DNA of 57,502 nt from Oscillospiraceae bacterium (GCA_017515345.1 JAFWFZ010000040.1:1-57502); one strand, 5' to 3'. Shown: positions 27,569 through 37,071, counted from the stretch's first letter. The notes: generated by a model not told the origin, from the sequence alone. Made by a program: numbers and translations.

Positions 27569-27865
27569 ATGGTAGATCATGAAGAACTGAGAAAGCTCGC
27601 CGCGCTGGCGAAGCTCTCTCTGGACGGGGTGGACGAGGAAGCTCTCATCCGGGACATTTCCGAGATCCTGGAGTTTGCCCGGACGGTGGAGGGGGCGGAG
27701 GCCGATCCCGCGGACGAAACGGCCATGGAGCCCTGGCCTCTGCGGGAGGATATCGTCGCCCCCAGCTTTGACAGTGAGAGTGTCCTGAAAAACGCGGGCG
27801 AGACCAGGGACGGCTATTATGTGGCCAGAAAGATGGGAGGGCCGCTGAGTGAACAGCATCAGTAA
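27569..27865 (+). CDS. gatC: GatC subunit of the second amidotransferase set
   Basis: 98 residues with the standard GatC pattern: LRKLAALAKLSLDGVDEEAL, ISEILEFARTVEGAEAD, LREDIVAPSF and GYYVARKM. GGAGGG stands 6 nt before the ATG at 27569; the frame from 27536 has no site. It overlaps gatA by 17 nt. Together with the next two genes it forms an ordinary, complete GatCAB. Confidence 0.93.
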   Translation: MVDHEELRKLAALAKLSLDGVDEEALIRDISEILEFARTVEGAEADPADETAMEPWPLREDIVAPSFDSESVLKNAGETRDGYYVARKMGGPLSEQHQ

Positions 27866-29300
27866 GACACGGGAGCGGCTCCTGAAAAGGGAACTGAGCT
27901 GCGCCGAACTGACGGAGATGTATCTGGCCGCAGCCCGCAGGGAAAACGGCGACCTCTCCGCCTACACCCTCATCACGGATGAGGAGGCCCGCCGCGCCGC
28001 CGCCGAGGTGGATGCGCGGCTCGCCAGGGGGGAGAAGCTGCCCCCTCTGGCGGGGATCCCTTTCGTGCTGAAGGACAACATTTCCACAAAGGACATCAAG
28101 ACCACCTGCGCCTCCAGGATGCTGGAGGACTATGTGCCCATCTACGACGCCTTTGTTTGGAGCGGACTGAAAGAGCAGGGGGCCGTGATGTGCGGCAAGG
28201 GGAATATGGATGAGTTCGCCATGGGCTCCACCTGCGAGACCTCGTATTTCGGCGGAGCGAAGAATCCCCACGACCTGACCCGGGTGGCGGGGGGCTCCTC
28301 CGGCGGCGCCGCGAGCGCCGTGGCGGGGGGCGTCGCCGTATACGGCATCGGCTCCGATACCGGCGGCAGCATCCGCCAGCCCGCCAGCTTCTGCGGCCTC
28401 GTGGGCCTGAAGCCCACCTACGGTGCTGTTTCGAGAAACGGCCTCATCGCCTACGCCTCCTCCTTCGATCAGATCGGGCCAATCACCACCTGCGTGGAGG
28501 ATGCGGCGACGGTATTCGACGCCATCTGCCGGAAGGATCCCGCCGATATGACGAGCCGCGGCGCGGAGAGAGTGAGCGGCCGCCTCCACTCGGACGTGCG
28601 CGGTCTGCGCGTCGGCGTGGCGAAGGAGTTTTTCGAGAACCTGCCGGCGGAGATCGCGTCCGCCATGGAGCGCGCGCTGGACTTTTACAAAAGGGCGGGC
28701 GCAGAGTTGGTGGAGATCGCGTTCCCCATGCTCCGCTACTGCCTGCCCGTGTACTACATCCTGGCCTGCGCCGAGGCATCCTCCAATCTGGGGCGCTATG
28801 ACGGCCTGCGCTATGGCCACCGGGCGGAGACGTTCGACGATTTGGACGACCTCATTTGCCGTACCCGCAGCGAGGGCTTCGGGCAGGAGGTGCGCCGTCG
28901 GATCATCCTGGGCACCTATGTGCTCAGCGCAGGATACTACGACGCCTACTACAACAAGGCGCAGGCTCTGCGCCGGACCATTAAAAACCGGTTCCGGGAG
29001 ATTTTTACAAAATGCGATCTCCTGCTGACGCCCACCGTCCCCGTGACGGCGCTGAAATGCGGCGCCGGGCTCAGCCCGGTGGAGACATATCAGACCGATA
29101 TCTGCACCGTTTCCGTAAACATTGCGGGACTTCCGGCGGTATCGGTGCCCTGCGGCTTCGACGGGGCGGGCCTGCCTGTCGGCATGCAGCTCATAGGGGA
29201 TAAATTCACGGAAGCGCGCATCCTCTCCGCTGCGCTGGCCTTTGAGTCCGGCACCGGAGGAGCGTATCTGAAGGACAGCGGAAGGGGGGTGTCGCTGTGA
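27849..29300 (+). CDS. gatA: Asp-tRNA(Asn)/Glu-tRNA(Gln) amidotransferase subunit A
   Basis: 483 residues. Glutaminase subunit that produces ammonia for GatB. The amidase-signature triad is complete: Lys75 (VLKDN), cis-Ser150 (GGSSGG) and nucleophile Ser174 (DTGGSIRQPA). Length is normal. The start is GTG at 27849, inside gatC; the stop overlaps gatB as GTGA. It may supply ammonia or A-subunit function to both GatB copies, because the first set has no active GatA. Confidence 0.95.
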   Translation: MNSISKTRERLLKRELSCAELTEMYLAAARRENGDLSAYTLITDEEARRAAAEVDARLARGEKLPPLAGIPFVLKDNISTKDIKTTCASRMLEDYVPIYDAFVWSGLKEQGAVMCGKGNMDEFAMGSTCETSYFGGAKNPHDLTRVAGGSSGGAASAVAGGVAVYGIGSDTGGSIRQPASFCGLVGLKPTYGAVSRNGLIAYASSFDQIGPITTCVEDAATVFDAICRKDPADMTSRGAERVSGRLHSDVRGLRVGVAKEFFENLPAEIASAMERALDFYKRAGAELVEIAFPMLRYCLPVYYILACAEASSNLGRYDGLRYGHRAETFDDLDDLICRTRSEGFGQEVRRRIILGTYVLSAGYYDAYYNKAQALRRTIKNRFREIFTKCDLLLTPTVPVTALKCGAGLSPVETYQTDICTVSVNIAGLPAVSVPCGFDGAGLPVGMQLIGDKFTEARILSAALAFESGTGGAYLKDSGRGVSL

Positions 29301-30712
29301 GCTGGGAAATGGTCATCGGGCTGGAGACCCACGTGGAGCTGGCCACAAAGACGAAGATCTTCTGCTCCTGCTCCACCGAGTTCGGAGGGGAGCCCAACAC
29401 CCACTGCTGCCCCGTCTGCACCGGTCAGCCGGGCAGCCTCCCCGTGATGAACGAGAGGGTGGTGGAGTACGCCGTCACGGCGGGGCTCGCCACGAACTGC
29501 CAGGTCAACCGGGTGAGCAAGATGGACCGAAAGCACTACGTTTACCCGGATCTGCCCAAGGCGTACCAGATCAGCCAGTACGACGTGCCCATCTGCGAGC
29601 ACGGTTACATCGAGCTGGACAGCGGCAAAAAGGTCCGCATCACCCGCATCCATATGGAGGAGGACGCGGGCAAGCTGGTGCACCTGGGGGAGGAGATCCT
29701 CATCGACTACAATCGGGGCGGCGTGCCCCTCATCGAGATCGTCACGGAGCCGGACATCCGCTCCGGCGAGGAAGCGGTGGAGTACCTGGAGAAGCTCCAG
29801 GGCATCATGCGCACCGCCGGGGTATCCGACTGCCGCATGCAGGAAGGTTCCCTCCGCTGCGACGTGAACCTGTCCCTCAGGAGGGCGGGCACGGAGGAGC
29901 TGGGTACCAGGACGGAGGTGAAGAACCTCAACTCCTTCACCGCCGTGCTTACCGCCATCAACTATGAGGCTCAGCGCCAGCGGGATATCCTGGAAAAGGG
30001 CGGACATGTGGTGCAGGAGACGCTGCACTTCGACTCCGACACCGGCACCACCGTGAATATGCGCGGCAAGGAGAATGCGGACGACTACCGCTACTTCCCC
30101 GAGCCGGATATCATCAACATCGTGCTCCGGCAAGATGCGCTGGAGCGTCTGAAGGCGCGGCTGCCAGAGATGCCCGCCCAGAAATGCCGCCGCTACGTCG
30201 GCGAGCTGGGCGTGGCCGAGGCGGACGCGAAGCTCCTGTCCAAATATAAGGCGGTGTCCGACTACTTCGAGCGGGCTGCCGCCATGACAGAGAGCCCAAG
30301 GACCGCCGCCGCCTTCATGGTGACCCAGATGTTCTCCCGCATCACCACCGAGGCGGAGCGTGAAAGCTGGGATCCTCCCGTGACGTCGGAGATGCTTGGA
30401 GAGCTCCTGAAGCTGCTGGACGGCGGCAAGGTCAGCCGCAACGTGGCTAAGCGCGTATTCGACGAGATGCTTGATACGGGCAAGCCCTGCACCGCGTTCC
30501 TTTCAAAGGAGGATCTGGAGGGGCTGGACGAGGCAGCCCTTACCTCCATGTGCCGGGATGCCATCGCGCAGAACGAAAAATCGGTCAGCGATTACAAGGC
30601 CGGCAAGGAAAAGGCCATCAAAGCCATCCTGGGTTCCGTCATGCGAGCCTCCCGCGGCCGCGCCAACGCCATAGAGGCGGAGCGCATTCTGAAGGAGCTG
30701 CTGAACGGCTGA
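29297..30712 (+). CDS. gatB: Asp-tRNA(Asn)/Glu-tRNA(Gln) amidotransferase subunit B
   Basis: 471 residues, canonical GatB: GLETHVEL (His12), CSCSTEFG and CPVCTGQPG (Cys cluster), YPDLPKAYQISQYD, HMEEDAGKLVH, IEIVTEPDIRS, DYRYFPEPD and a full YqeY-like C-terminal domain. GTG start at 29297. It ends the seven-gene T-box operon, followed by a terminator. Confidence 0.95.
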   Translation: MSWEMVIGLETHVELATKTKIFCSCSTEFGGEPNTHCCPVCTGQPGSLPVMNERVVEYAVTAGLATNCQVNRVSKMDRKHYVYPDLPKAYQISQYDVPICEHGYIELDSGKKVRITRIHMEEDAGKLVHLGEEILIDYNRGGVPLIEIVTEPDIRSGEEAVEYLEKLQGIMRTAGVSDCRMQEGSLRCDVNLSLRRAGTEELGTRTEVKNLNSFTAVLTAINYEAQRQRDILEKGGHVVQETLHFDSDTGTTVNMRGKENADDYRYFPEPDIINIVLRQDALERLKARLPEMPAQKCRRYVGELGVAEADAKLLSKYKAVSDYFERAAAMTESPRTAAAFMVTQMFSRITTEAERESWDPPVTSEMLGELLKLLDGGKVSRNVAKRVFDEMLDTGKPCTAFLSKEDLEGLDEAALTSMCRDAIAQNEKSVSDYKAGKEKAIKAILGSVMRASRGRANAIEAERILKELLNG

Positions 30713-30751
30713 GTCCCTTTTTGCTTGCGGCTGCGCGTTATTCAGCAGTAG

Positions 30752-30792
30752 AAGTCCGCCTCCGGGGCAGCGGTCCCCTGAGGCGGACTTTT
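30752..30792 (+). terminator. Terminator of the aspS-gat operon
   Basis: Arms AAGTCCGCCT (30752-30761) and AGGCGGACTT (30781-30790) pair, with extra CCGGGG/CCCCTG pairing inside, and TTTT at the end. Confidence 0.82.
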
Positions 30793-30882
30793 CGCTTGCC
30801 GCGAAGGGGCGGGAAAACTGCTGCCGCAGCGGCGGCGAGATATTGCACTGTTTTACGGGAAAAACTGACGGGCTGCGCGCGC

Positions 30883-30911
30883 TTGCGTTCCCGGTACGGT
30901 TGGTGTACAAT
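30883..30911 (+). promoter_or_regulatory. ABC exporter operon promoter
   Basis: -35 TTGCGT (30883-30888), 17-bp spacer, -10 TACAAT (30906-30911). Confidence 0.65.
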
Positions 30912-30959
30912 GAGGCGGCAACAAACGATCGTCCGAAAGGCGATGGAAGGGGAACAGAT

Positions 30960-31943
30960 ATGAGTCTTACAGTTTCACATCTGCACAAGAAGTACGGCGC
31001 GAAGACCGTAGTGGAGGATCTGAGCTTTGAGATGGAGAAGCCCGGCGTCTACGCGCTGCTGGGCACCAACGGCGCGGGCAAGACCACGTCCATCCGCATG
31101 ATGCTGGGCATGCTTGCCAAGGACGGGGGCGAGGTCATCTGGAACGGCACGCCGCTGGATATCAATACCTGCAACGTGGGGTATCTGGCGGAGGAGCGGG
31201 GACTCTACCCCAAGTATCCGCTGATGGACCAGCTCGTCTATTTCGCTTCCCTCCGGGGCGTGGGAAAGGCGGAGGCCAAGAGCCGCATCCGATACTGGGC
31301 AAAGCGGCTGGAGGTGGAGGAGTACCTCTATCAGGACGCGGCCGTCGCCGCACCGGCATTGGGCGCCGGACGCAGAAGCGGCTTTGCGAGGCAGAAGACA
31401 CAGAAGCCCAAGCTGGCGGATCAGCTCTCCAAGGGCAACCAGCAGAAGATCCAGTTTATGACGGCGCTCCTGTCCGATCCGGAGCTTATAATCCTGGATG
31501 AGCCCCTTTCCGGCCTGGACCCGGTAAATACGGAGATCATCAACCGGATCATCCGGGAGGAGATCGCCAGCGACAAGTACCTCATCATGTCCAGCCACCA
31601 GATGGCCACGGTGGAGGAGTTCTGCACCGACATCACCATCCTGGACCGGTCCCGGACGGTGCTGCAGGGCAACCTGAACGACATCAAGCGCGGCTACGGC
31701 AGGGTGAACCTGCGGCTGAAGGTGGAGCGGGACATCAGTGAGTACATCGCCCGCTCCGGCGCGGTTGTCGTATCGGAAAAGGAGTACGAATACATGCTCA
31801 AGGTGACGGGGGAGGAGCAGGCAAACCGGCTGCTTGGAATGCTGATCGAGGCGGCTGTCCCCATCGTCGTGTTCGAGCTGCGCGAGCCGTCCCTGCACGA
31901 GATCTTCGTGGAGAAGGTGGGTGAAGTGCATGAGACTGAGTAA
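30960..31943 (+). CDS. ABC transporter ATP-binding protein (NatA-like)
   Basis: 327 residues. Walker A GTNGAGKTT (about 35-43), signature LSKGNQQK (156-163), Walker B LIILDEP and a C-terminal regulatory region. LSKGNQQK is typical of the NatA/YhaQ group, which works with ABC-2 permeases in export. An insert of about 25 residues rich in Ala, Gly and Arg (about 125-150) interrupts the helical subdomain just before the signature; it is unusual and in frame. Start ATG at 30960 behind AAGGGGAACAG. The next gene overlaps its 3' end. Confidence 0.9.
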   Translation: MSLTVSHLHKKYGAKTVVEDLSFEMEKPGVYALLGTNGAGKTTSIRMMLGMLAKDGGEVIWNGTPLDINTCNVGYLAEERGLYPKYPLMDQLVYFASLRGVGKAEAKSRIRYWAKRLEVEEYLYQDAAVAAPALGAGRRSGFARQKTQKPKLADQLSKGNQQKIQFMTALLSDPELIILDEPLSGLDPVNTEIINRIIREEIASDKYLIMSSHQMATVEEFCTDITILDRSRTVLQGNLNDIKRGYGRVNLRLKVERDISEYIARSGAVVVSEKEYEYMLKVTGEEQANRLLGMLIEAAVPIVVFELREPSLHEIFVEKVGEVHETE

Positions 31944-33168
31944 GGAGCGGTTCCGCGGCTTTGACCGGGTGTGCTCCTTCACGCTGGAGCAGCTCCTGAA
32001 GAGCCGGTCGAACCGCGCCACACTGATCATCCTGTTCGTGATCGCCCTGATAAGCATGCCGGTGATAACGCTTGTCTCCGGCGGCGGCATCAGTCTGGGC
32101 GGACGGGATACGATCGAAACGGTCTATTTCGTGAATGAGACGTCGCTCCCCGTGGAGCTGGAAACTGCCGGCCTCGCGGAGCGGGTCGTATATTCGTCAG
32201 GCGTACCCGGTGAGCACGACGCGCTGGTGAAGCTCACGGAAGAGAACGGCGAATACCGCGGACATACGGAGCTTTCGCCGGATACCGGCGTATCGGCCGA
32301 GCTGATCGTCCGACTCACGGAACTCGTCAATAGAAGCGTGGAAAACGCGCAGTTCCGGTCGATGGGCTTCAGCGATGAATTGCTCCGGAACCTGCAAAAG
32401 CCGGTTTCCACCGTCCAAAGCGGCGAATCGGGGCTGAGCAGGACCTATTACGTGCAGCTCATCTTCTCCATCCTCGTGATGATGATCAGCGTCATGTCCG
32501 CCTCCTATATCATCCGCTCGGTGGTGGAAGAGAAGGTCTCCAAGCTGGTGGAGCTGCTGATGGTCTCCGTGGATCCTCTGTCTCTGATTCTGGGGAAGAT
32601 CGTCGCCGTGATCCTGTATATGCTTATCACACTTGCCGTGCTCATCGTGGGATTCCTTCTCTCCAATGTGCTGGCGGGGCTGATTTTCGGCGCAGCGCCT
32701 GGGGCGGCCAACGCTTTGTCAGCGCTGGATGGGAGCTTCGGACCGCTCTCCGTGCTTGTGGCTGTCATTTCGCTCCTGCTGGGCGTGCTGACCTTTGCGC
32801 TGATCGCGGGGCTCAGCGGCGTGGGCTGCTCTACCATGGAGGATACCTCCGGCGCCCAGGGGCTGACCATGCTGCTCCTGATGGGAGGTTATATGATCTC
32901 CATCTTCATGGGGATGGTTTCTTCCGGCGCCGCCGCGAAGGTCCTGTCGCTGATCCCGTTCCTGTCCGTCTACATCGCGCCGGTAAAATTCGCCACGGGC
33001 GAGATCGGCTTCGGCATCGTGCTGATCTCCTGGATCATCCAGGCAGCCGTGGCGCTGCTGATGCTTTTGATCTGCGCCAAGGTCTACAGCGATCTGCTGA
33101 TCTACAAGGGCAGCCGGGTCAGGTTTTCCGCGATCCTGTCCATGGCGTTCGGAAGGAAGGGGGCGTGA
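31930..33168 (+). CDS. ABC-2 type permease (NatB-like), subunit 1
   Basis: 412 residues. A membrane helix near residues 30-50 is followed by an extracytoplasmic domain of about 120 residues, then a conserved cytoplasmic turn (SYIIRSVVEEKVSKLVELLMVSV) and a bundle of about five helices to the C-terminus. This is the NatB/YhaP topology. I prefer ATG 31930 over the GTG at 31921. The conserved EEK..KLVELL element is where ABC-2 permeases contact the ATPase. The exported substrate is unknown; Na+ or a drug/peptide is typical of relatives. Confidence 0.88.
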   Translation: MRLSKERFRGFDRVCSFTLEQLLKSRSNRATLIILFVIALISMPVITLVSGGGISLGGRDTIETVYFVNETSLPVELETAGLAERVVYSSGVPGEHDALVKLTEENGEYRGHTELSPDTGVSAELIVRLTELVNRSVENAQFRSMGFSDELLRNLQKPVSTVQSGESGLSRTYYVQLIFSILVMMISVMSASYIIRSVVEEKVSKLVELLMVSVDPLSLILGKIVAVILYMLITLAVLIVGFLLSNVLAGLIFGAAPGAANALSALDGSFGPLSVLVAVISLLLGVLTFALIAGLSGVGCSTMEDTSGAQGLTMLLLMGGYMISIFMGMVSSGAAAKVLSLIPFLSVYIAPVKFATGEIGFGIVLISWIIQAAVALLMLLICAKVYSDLLIYKGSRVRFSAILSMAFGRKGA

Positions 33169-33171
33169 GTC

Positions 33172-34557
33172 ATGCGAGGTTTCAAAACGATTTTTGATTT
33201 CACGTTCCGGCAGCTCGCCGGAGCCGCCAGCTACAAGCGGCTGACGATCATCCTGGCGCTCCTGCTGTTCCTGCTCCCCGCGATCATCATGCCGGTGGTG
33301 GAATCCTCCCGCGGCGACCGCAGCTCGCCGGAGCCGGAGCCGCCAGCGATGGAGGAATTCATGCCCGAGCCGGAGAATCTCGAGACCTGGACCATGACCG
33401 ACCGGGTGGATAAGCTCTACTGTGATCTGGAGACGGACGACGTGACGGTGGACGGCCTCAAGGAGGTGCTCACCGGACTGGAGGGCGCGGAGTTCATTGA
33501 GATGCGGCCGCCCTACGAATCGTCGGACGGCACTGAACCGGACGGTCCTGTTCTGCACATCTTCGAGGGCGAGGACGGGTACGCGGTGCTGGTCGCCTCG
33601 ACCTATCCGGAGGTCGAAGATATCCTCACCTACCGGGTCATCTCGAGCTTTGAGGAGATCCTCATGGCCAGCGCGGGCATTCCCGCCGAAACGCGACAGG
33701 TATACCTTGACCGCGCCCTGGCGGCGGAGACGGACTATTCCGACGTGCCGCAGGAGGAGGAGGAGAGCGACGGATCGGCCCTAGTCCAGGAGATCCTGTC
33801 CATGGCGCTGCCCTATGTGAACGTGATGCTCATCTACTTCCTCGTGCTGTTCTACGGACAGAACACATCCGGAAGCGTGATCCTGGAAAAAACGTCAAAG
33901 CTCATGGATACGTTCCTCATATCCGTGAAGCCCAAGGCCATGATATTCGGCAAGGTGCTGGCCATCTGCGCTGCGGGCGTGCTGCAGTTTGCCATCTGGG
34001 TGATCGCGGCAGTGGCGGGATTTGCCGTGGGTACGGCGCTGGTGCGAATGATCAACCCCGCTACGACCATGGGACTTGTGCGGTTCTTCTCGATCCTCGG
34101 CAGCGCATCCGGTATGTTTACCCCCGGCGCGGTGATCATAGCCGTGCTCATGATCGTTGCGGGCATGCTGCTGTACAGCTCCATGGCGTCCATCGGCGGG
34201 GCGCTGGCCGGCAAGCCGGAGGATCTCTCCAGCACCAACATATTCTTCACCCTGATCCTTGTCGTCAGCTTTCTCTGCACCCTCTATTCCGGATTCCTTT
34301 CCCGCGGGATGCCTCAGGGCGTCCGCTGGATCGACATCGTGCCCTTCACTGCGATCCTCATCACCCCCAGCCGGCTGCTCCTGGGATATATCCCCCTGTG
34401 GGCCGGCGCGCTGAGTCTGTTGATCGTGATTCTTGCCGCTGCGGTCATCATGCTGCTGGCGGGGCGGATCTACAAGATGATGTCTTTCTACAAGGGCAAC
34501 CCGCCCAAGCTCAATGATGTGCTCAAAATGCTGAGGGAAAAGCAGACCGAGTATTGA
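33172..34557 (+). CDS. ABC-2 type permease, subunit 2
   Basis: 461 residues with the same layout as the previous gene: N-terminal helix (23-43), a large acidic extracytoplasmic domain (about 45-205), the coupling element SGSVILEKTSKLMDTFLISVKP and five or so C-terminal helices. It starts 3 nt after the first permease, so a heterodimeric exporter is likely. It is followed by a strong terminator. Confidence 0.88.
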   Translation: MRGFKTIFDFTFRQLAGAASYKRLTIILALLLFLLPAIIMPVVESSRGDRSSPEPEPPAMEEFMPEPENLETWTMTDRVDKLYCDLETDDVTVDGLKEVLTGLEGAEFIEMRPPYESSDGTEPDGPVLHIFEGEDGYAVLVASTYPEVEDILTYRVISSFEEILMASAGIPAETRQVYLDRALAAETDYSDVPQEEEESDGSALVQEILSMALPYVNVMLIYFLVLFYGQNTSGSVILEKTSKLMDTFLISVKPKAMIFGKVLAICAAGVLQFAIWVIAAVAGFAVGTALVRMINPATTMGLVRFFSILGSASGMFTPGAVIIAVLMIVAGMLLYSSMASIGGALAGKPEDLSSTNIFFTLILVVSFLCTLYSGFLSRGMPQGVRWIDIVPFTAILITPSRLLLGYIPLWAGALSLLIVILAAAVIMLLAGRIYKMMSFYKGNPPKLNDVLKMLREKQTEY

Positions 34558-34564
34558 CAGAAGC

Positions 34565-34605
34565 AAAAAAACAGCTCACGGAATATGATCCGTGAGCTGT
34601 TTTTT
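34565..34605. terminator. Bidirectional terminator
   Basis: A long A/T-flanked stem (arms ACAGCTCACGGA and TCCGTGAGCTGT, loop ATATGA) separates the exporter operon from the convergent PBP1A gene. Confidence 0.92.
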
Positions 34606-34614
34606 ATCTGCCTT

Positions 34615-37029
34615 TTACGGCTCAGGTTCGTCGCCCATTCCCTCGTCCTCAGTGGGCTCAGGCTCCTCATCCGGGGGCGGAGACGGCTCCTCAGTGGGAG
34701 AGGGCTCCTCCGTCGGGCTGGGGGGAACAGTCGGACTGGGGGAAGTGGTGGGGCTGGGGGAAGTGGTGGGGCTGGGGGAAGTGGTGGGACTTGGTGAGGT
34801 CTTGGAGGTGGCCTGGTAGATGAACTCCACCACGTTGCTGCTGTCATAGGAGACAGTCAGCATGACCTCCTTTGTTGTGGAGACCAGATTGTAGCCCTTG
34901 ATCGTCGGAGCGGTGACCTTCACGGTCCGTCCATCCATGGCAGAACCGGTCGTGGTCTTGATGACCCGCCCCTCCATATCCACGCACCTGACGGTGTAAT
35001 CCAGCGGCAGGCTGACGCCGGGCACGGGCGCCAGATAGGTGGAGGACGGTTCGAAGAAGTCTTTGTAGCCCAGCTCCTGGTGTACCAGATTCATAACCTT
35101 GAACCACAGGGTCGCAGCGGGGTTGCCGCTGGCGGAGATCCGGGTGGGGTAGTCGTAGCCCGTCCACACGGCGGCTACATAGTAGGGAGTATAGCCGATA
35201 AACCAGCGGTCCTTTGTATCGGAGGTGGTACCCGTCTTGCCCGCCAGGGGGATGCCGTTGACGTGGGGATCCCTGTCGGTGCCGTATGCGGCGGAGCCCT
35301 TCATCATATCGATCATCCAGTATGCCACGGTATCGCTGATGGCCACGGTGTTGACCGGGTCACGGGCGAGGACGATATTGTTATTGGAGTCGGTCACATA
35401 GGTGTAGAGCCGGCTGCCGGAGAAGATGCCCGCGTTGGGGAAGATGGAGTAACCGGCTGTGGCCTCCCGCACGGTAGCGCCGTAGGTCAACTCGCCCAGG
35501 GACATGGGCGCGTAGGATTCATCGTTGGGATCGAGCTTGAAGTTCAGCGTATCTGTCATGAATTCATAGGCCACAGAAGGCGTCATCTTATCGACGATCT
35601 GGGCGGAGACCGTGTTCACGGAGCGGCGGAGCGCCTCGCGCACGGTGATGATGCCGCTGTAGGAGTGCTCAAAGTTCAGGGTCATCCAGGATGTCCCCTC
35701 CAGCGTTACATCGGCGCTGTCCTCAAACCGGGTGTCCGGGGTGATGAGACCCAGATTCATGGCCGGGGCATAGACCGCGATGGGCTTGATGGAGGAGCCC
35801 ATGGGCCGCCTCGCGTCGGTGGCACGGTTCCAGAGAAGACTCTCCGTCTTCTCGCCCACGCCGCCGGACAGTGCCACAACGTTGCCGGTATAGGGATCGT
35901 TGATGACGATGGCGGACTGGAACTGCTGGCTGGAGCCGGAGGCGTCCGGGATCTCGTCCAGATCGGTGTAGATCACGTCGATGCACCGCTGCACGTACGG
36001 GTCGAAGGTGGAATAAATCGAATATCCGCCGTAGAACAGCAGAAGGTTCGCCGTATCCTCGTCGCAGCCCTTGGCCTCCATGATATCGCCGATCACGTCG
36101 TTGATGAGCGTGTCCTCGAACCATGTGTATACGTGGCTGCCGGAGGATTCGTCGCTGTCGTCGTCGTCATCGTCACCCCAGTCGAACACGAGCTTTTCGT
36201 TCATGGCCTGCTCATATTCCTCATCGGTGATATAGCCCTGGTAATGCATGACGTAAAGGATGGTCTCCTGCCGCTCCTTGTTGGCTTCCTCGTCGATGAA
36301 GGGGTTGTACATGGAGGGGTTGTTTGTGATGCCGGCGATGCAGGCGCACTCAGCCAGGCTCAGCTCGGAGATGTCTTTGCCGAAGTAGTACTCTGCGGCG
36401 GCGCCTACGCCGTAGATGTTGCCGCCGAAGTTGACGATGTTCAGATACCACTCAATGATCTGTTCCTTGTCGTATTTTTTCTCGAACTGGAGTGCCCGGA
36501 AAATCTCCGTGAGCTTGCGGGCGATGGTAACGTCGTCCTCGCCGGTGACGTTTTTGATGAGCTGCTGGGTAATGGTGGACCCGCCGAAGGAGCCGTCGTT
36601 CCGGAAGAACATGGTCACCAGCGCGCCCGCGGTGCGGAACCAGTCAACCCCGTGGTGGGTATAGAACCGGTGATCCTCGATGGCCACCGCCGCGTGTTCC
36701 ATGTATTTCGGGATCTGTTCATAGGGGACCCAGGTGCGCACCTCGGTGCTGTTGAGGGTGGTGAGTTCCTTATAGCCGCCTGTTTCCCGATCGGGGTAGT
36801 AGATGACGCTCGACAGACTCACCTCAATGTCGGTGAGCTCCACGTCCAGCTCCCGGTTCAGATTCGTCTTTGCATATACAGTAAAGATACAGGCGTAGAT
36901 CAGCAGCGTCGTAACAATGATGAGGATCACCGTTCCGACGATCTTCAGCGCCAGAAGGATGATGCCGCTGATGGTGTGCGCGCCGGTCTTCACCACGTTC
37001 TTTGCTATCCGTTTGCCTCGTGCAGACAA
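34615..37029 (-). CDS. Class A penicillin-binding protein (PBP1A)
   Basis: 804 residues. Bifunctional peptidoglycan synthase: cytoplasmic start, one membrane helix (about 21-50), GT51 glycosyltransferase domain with catalytic Glu118 (EDHRFYTHHG) and GGSTITQQ, then the transpeptidase with Ser412-x2-Lys415 (GSSIKP), Ser470-Val-Asn472 and Lys598-Thr-Gly600. A run of Asp residues (285-293) interrupts the linker between domains. The tail (about 745-804) is a Thr/Ser/Pro repeat then Glu/Pro-rich, disordered. The start is TTG at 37029 with GAGAGGTG at 7 nt; no ATG in this frame has a site. Confidence 0.94.
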   Translation of the reverse strand: MSARGKRIAKNVVKTGAHTISGIILLALKIVGTVILIIVTTLLIYACIFTVYAKTNLNRELDVELTDIEVSLSSVIYYPDRETGGYKELTTLNSTEVRTWVPYEQIPKYMEHAAVAIEDHRFYTHHGVDWFRTAGALVTMFFRNDGSFGGSTITQQLIKNVTGEDDVTIARKLTEIFRALQFEKKYDKEQIIEWYLNIVNFGGNIYGVGAAAEYYFGKDISELSLAECACIAGITNNPSMYNPFIDEEANKERQETILYVMHYQGYITDEEYEQAMNEKLVFDWGDDDDDDSDESSGSHVYTWFEDTLINDVIGDIMEAKGCDEDTANLLLFYGGYSIYSTFDPYVQRCIDVIYTDLDEIPDASGSSQQFQSAIVINDPYTGNVVALSGGVGEKTESLLWNRATDARRPMGSSIKPIAVYAPAMNLGLITPDTRFEDSADVTLEGTSWMTLNFEHSYSGIITVREALRRSVNTVSAQIVDKMTPSVAYEFMTDTLNFKLDPNDESYAPMSLGELTYGATVREATAGYSIFPNAGIFSGSRLYTYVTDSNNNIVLARDPVNTVAISDTVAYWMIDMMKGSAAYGTDRDPHVNGIPLAGKTGTTSDTKDRWFIGYTPYYVAAVWTGYDYPTRISASGNPAATLWFKVMNLVHQELGYKDFFEPSSTYLAPVPGVSLPLDYTVRCVDMEGRVIKTTTGSAMDGRTVKVTAPTIKGYNLVSTTKEVMLTVSYDSSNVVEFIYQATSKTSPSPTTSPSPTTSPSPTTSPSPTVPPSPTEEPSPTEEPSPPPDEEPEPTEDEGMGDEPEP
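34736..34789. repeat. Three perfect 18-bp tandem repeats in PBP1A
   Basis: Units at 34736-34753, 34754-34771 and 34772-34789 are identical apart from the last base of the third, with degenerate copies on both sides. They encode the TTSPSP repeats in the C-terminal tail. Confidence 0.9.
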
Positions 37030-37071
37030 TAGTTACACCTCTCATTCTGCATAAGCGAATGTGCAAGTAGC

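Noticed and set aside
34736..34789. CRISPR-like repeat array
   Set aside because: Units are contiguous with no spacers and encode a Thr/Ser/Pro tail; no cas genes are present.
35080..37032. A 650-codon + strand frame opposite PBP1A
   Set aside because: PBP1A has all catalytic motifs on the other strand; the frame has no start site or domain.
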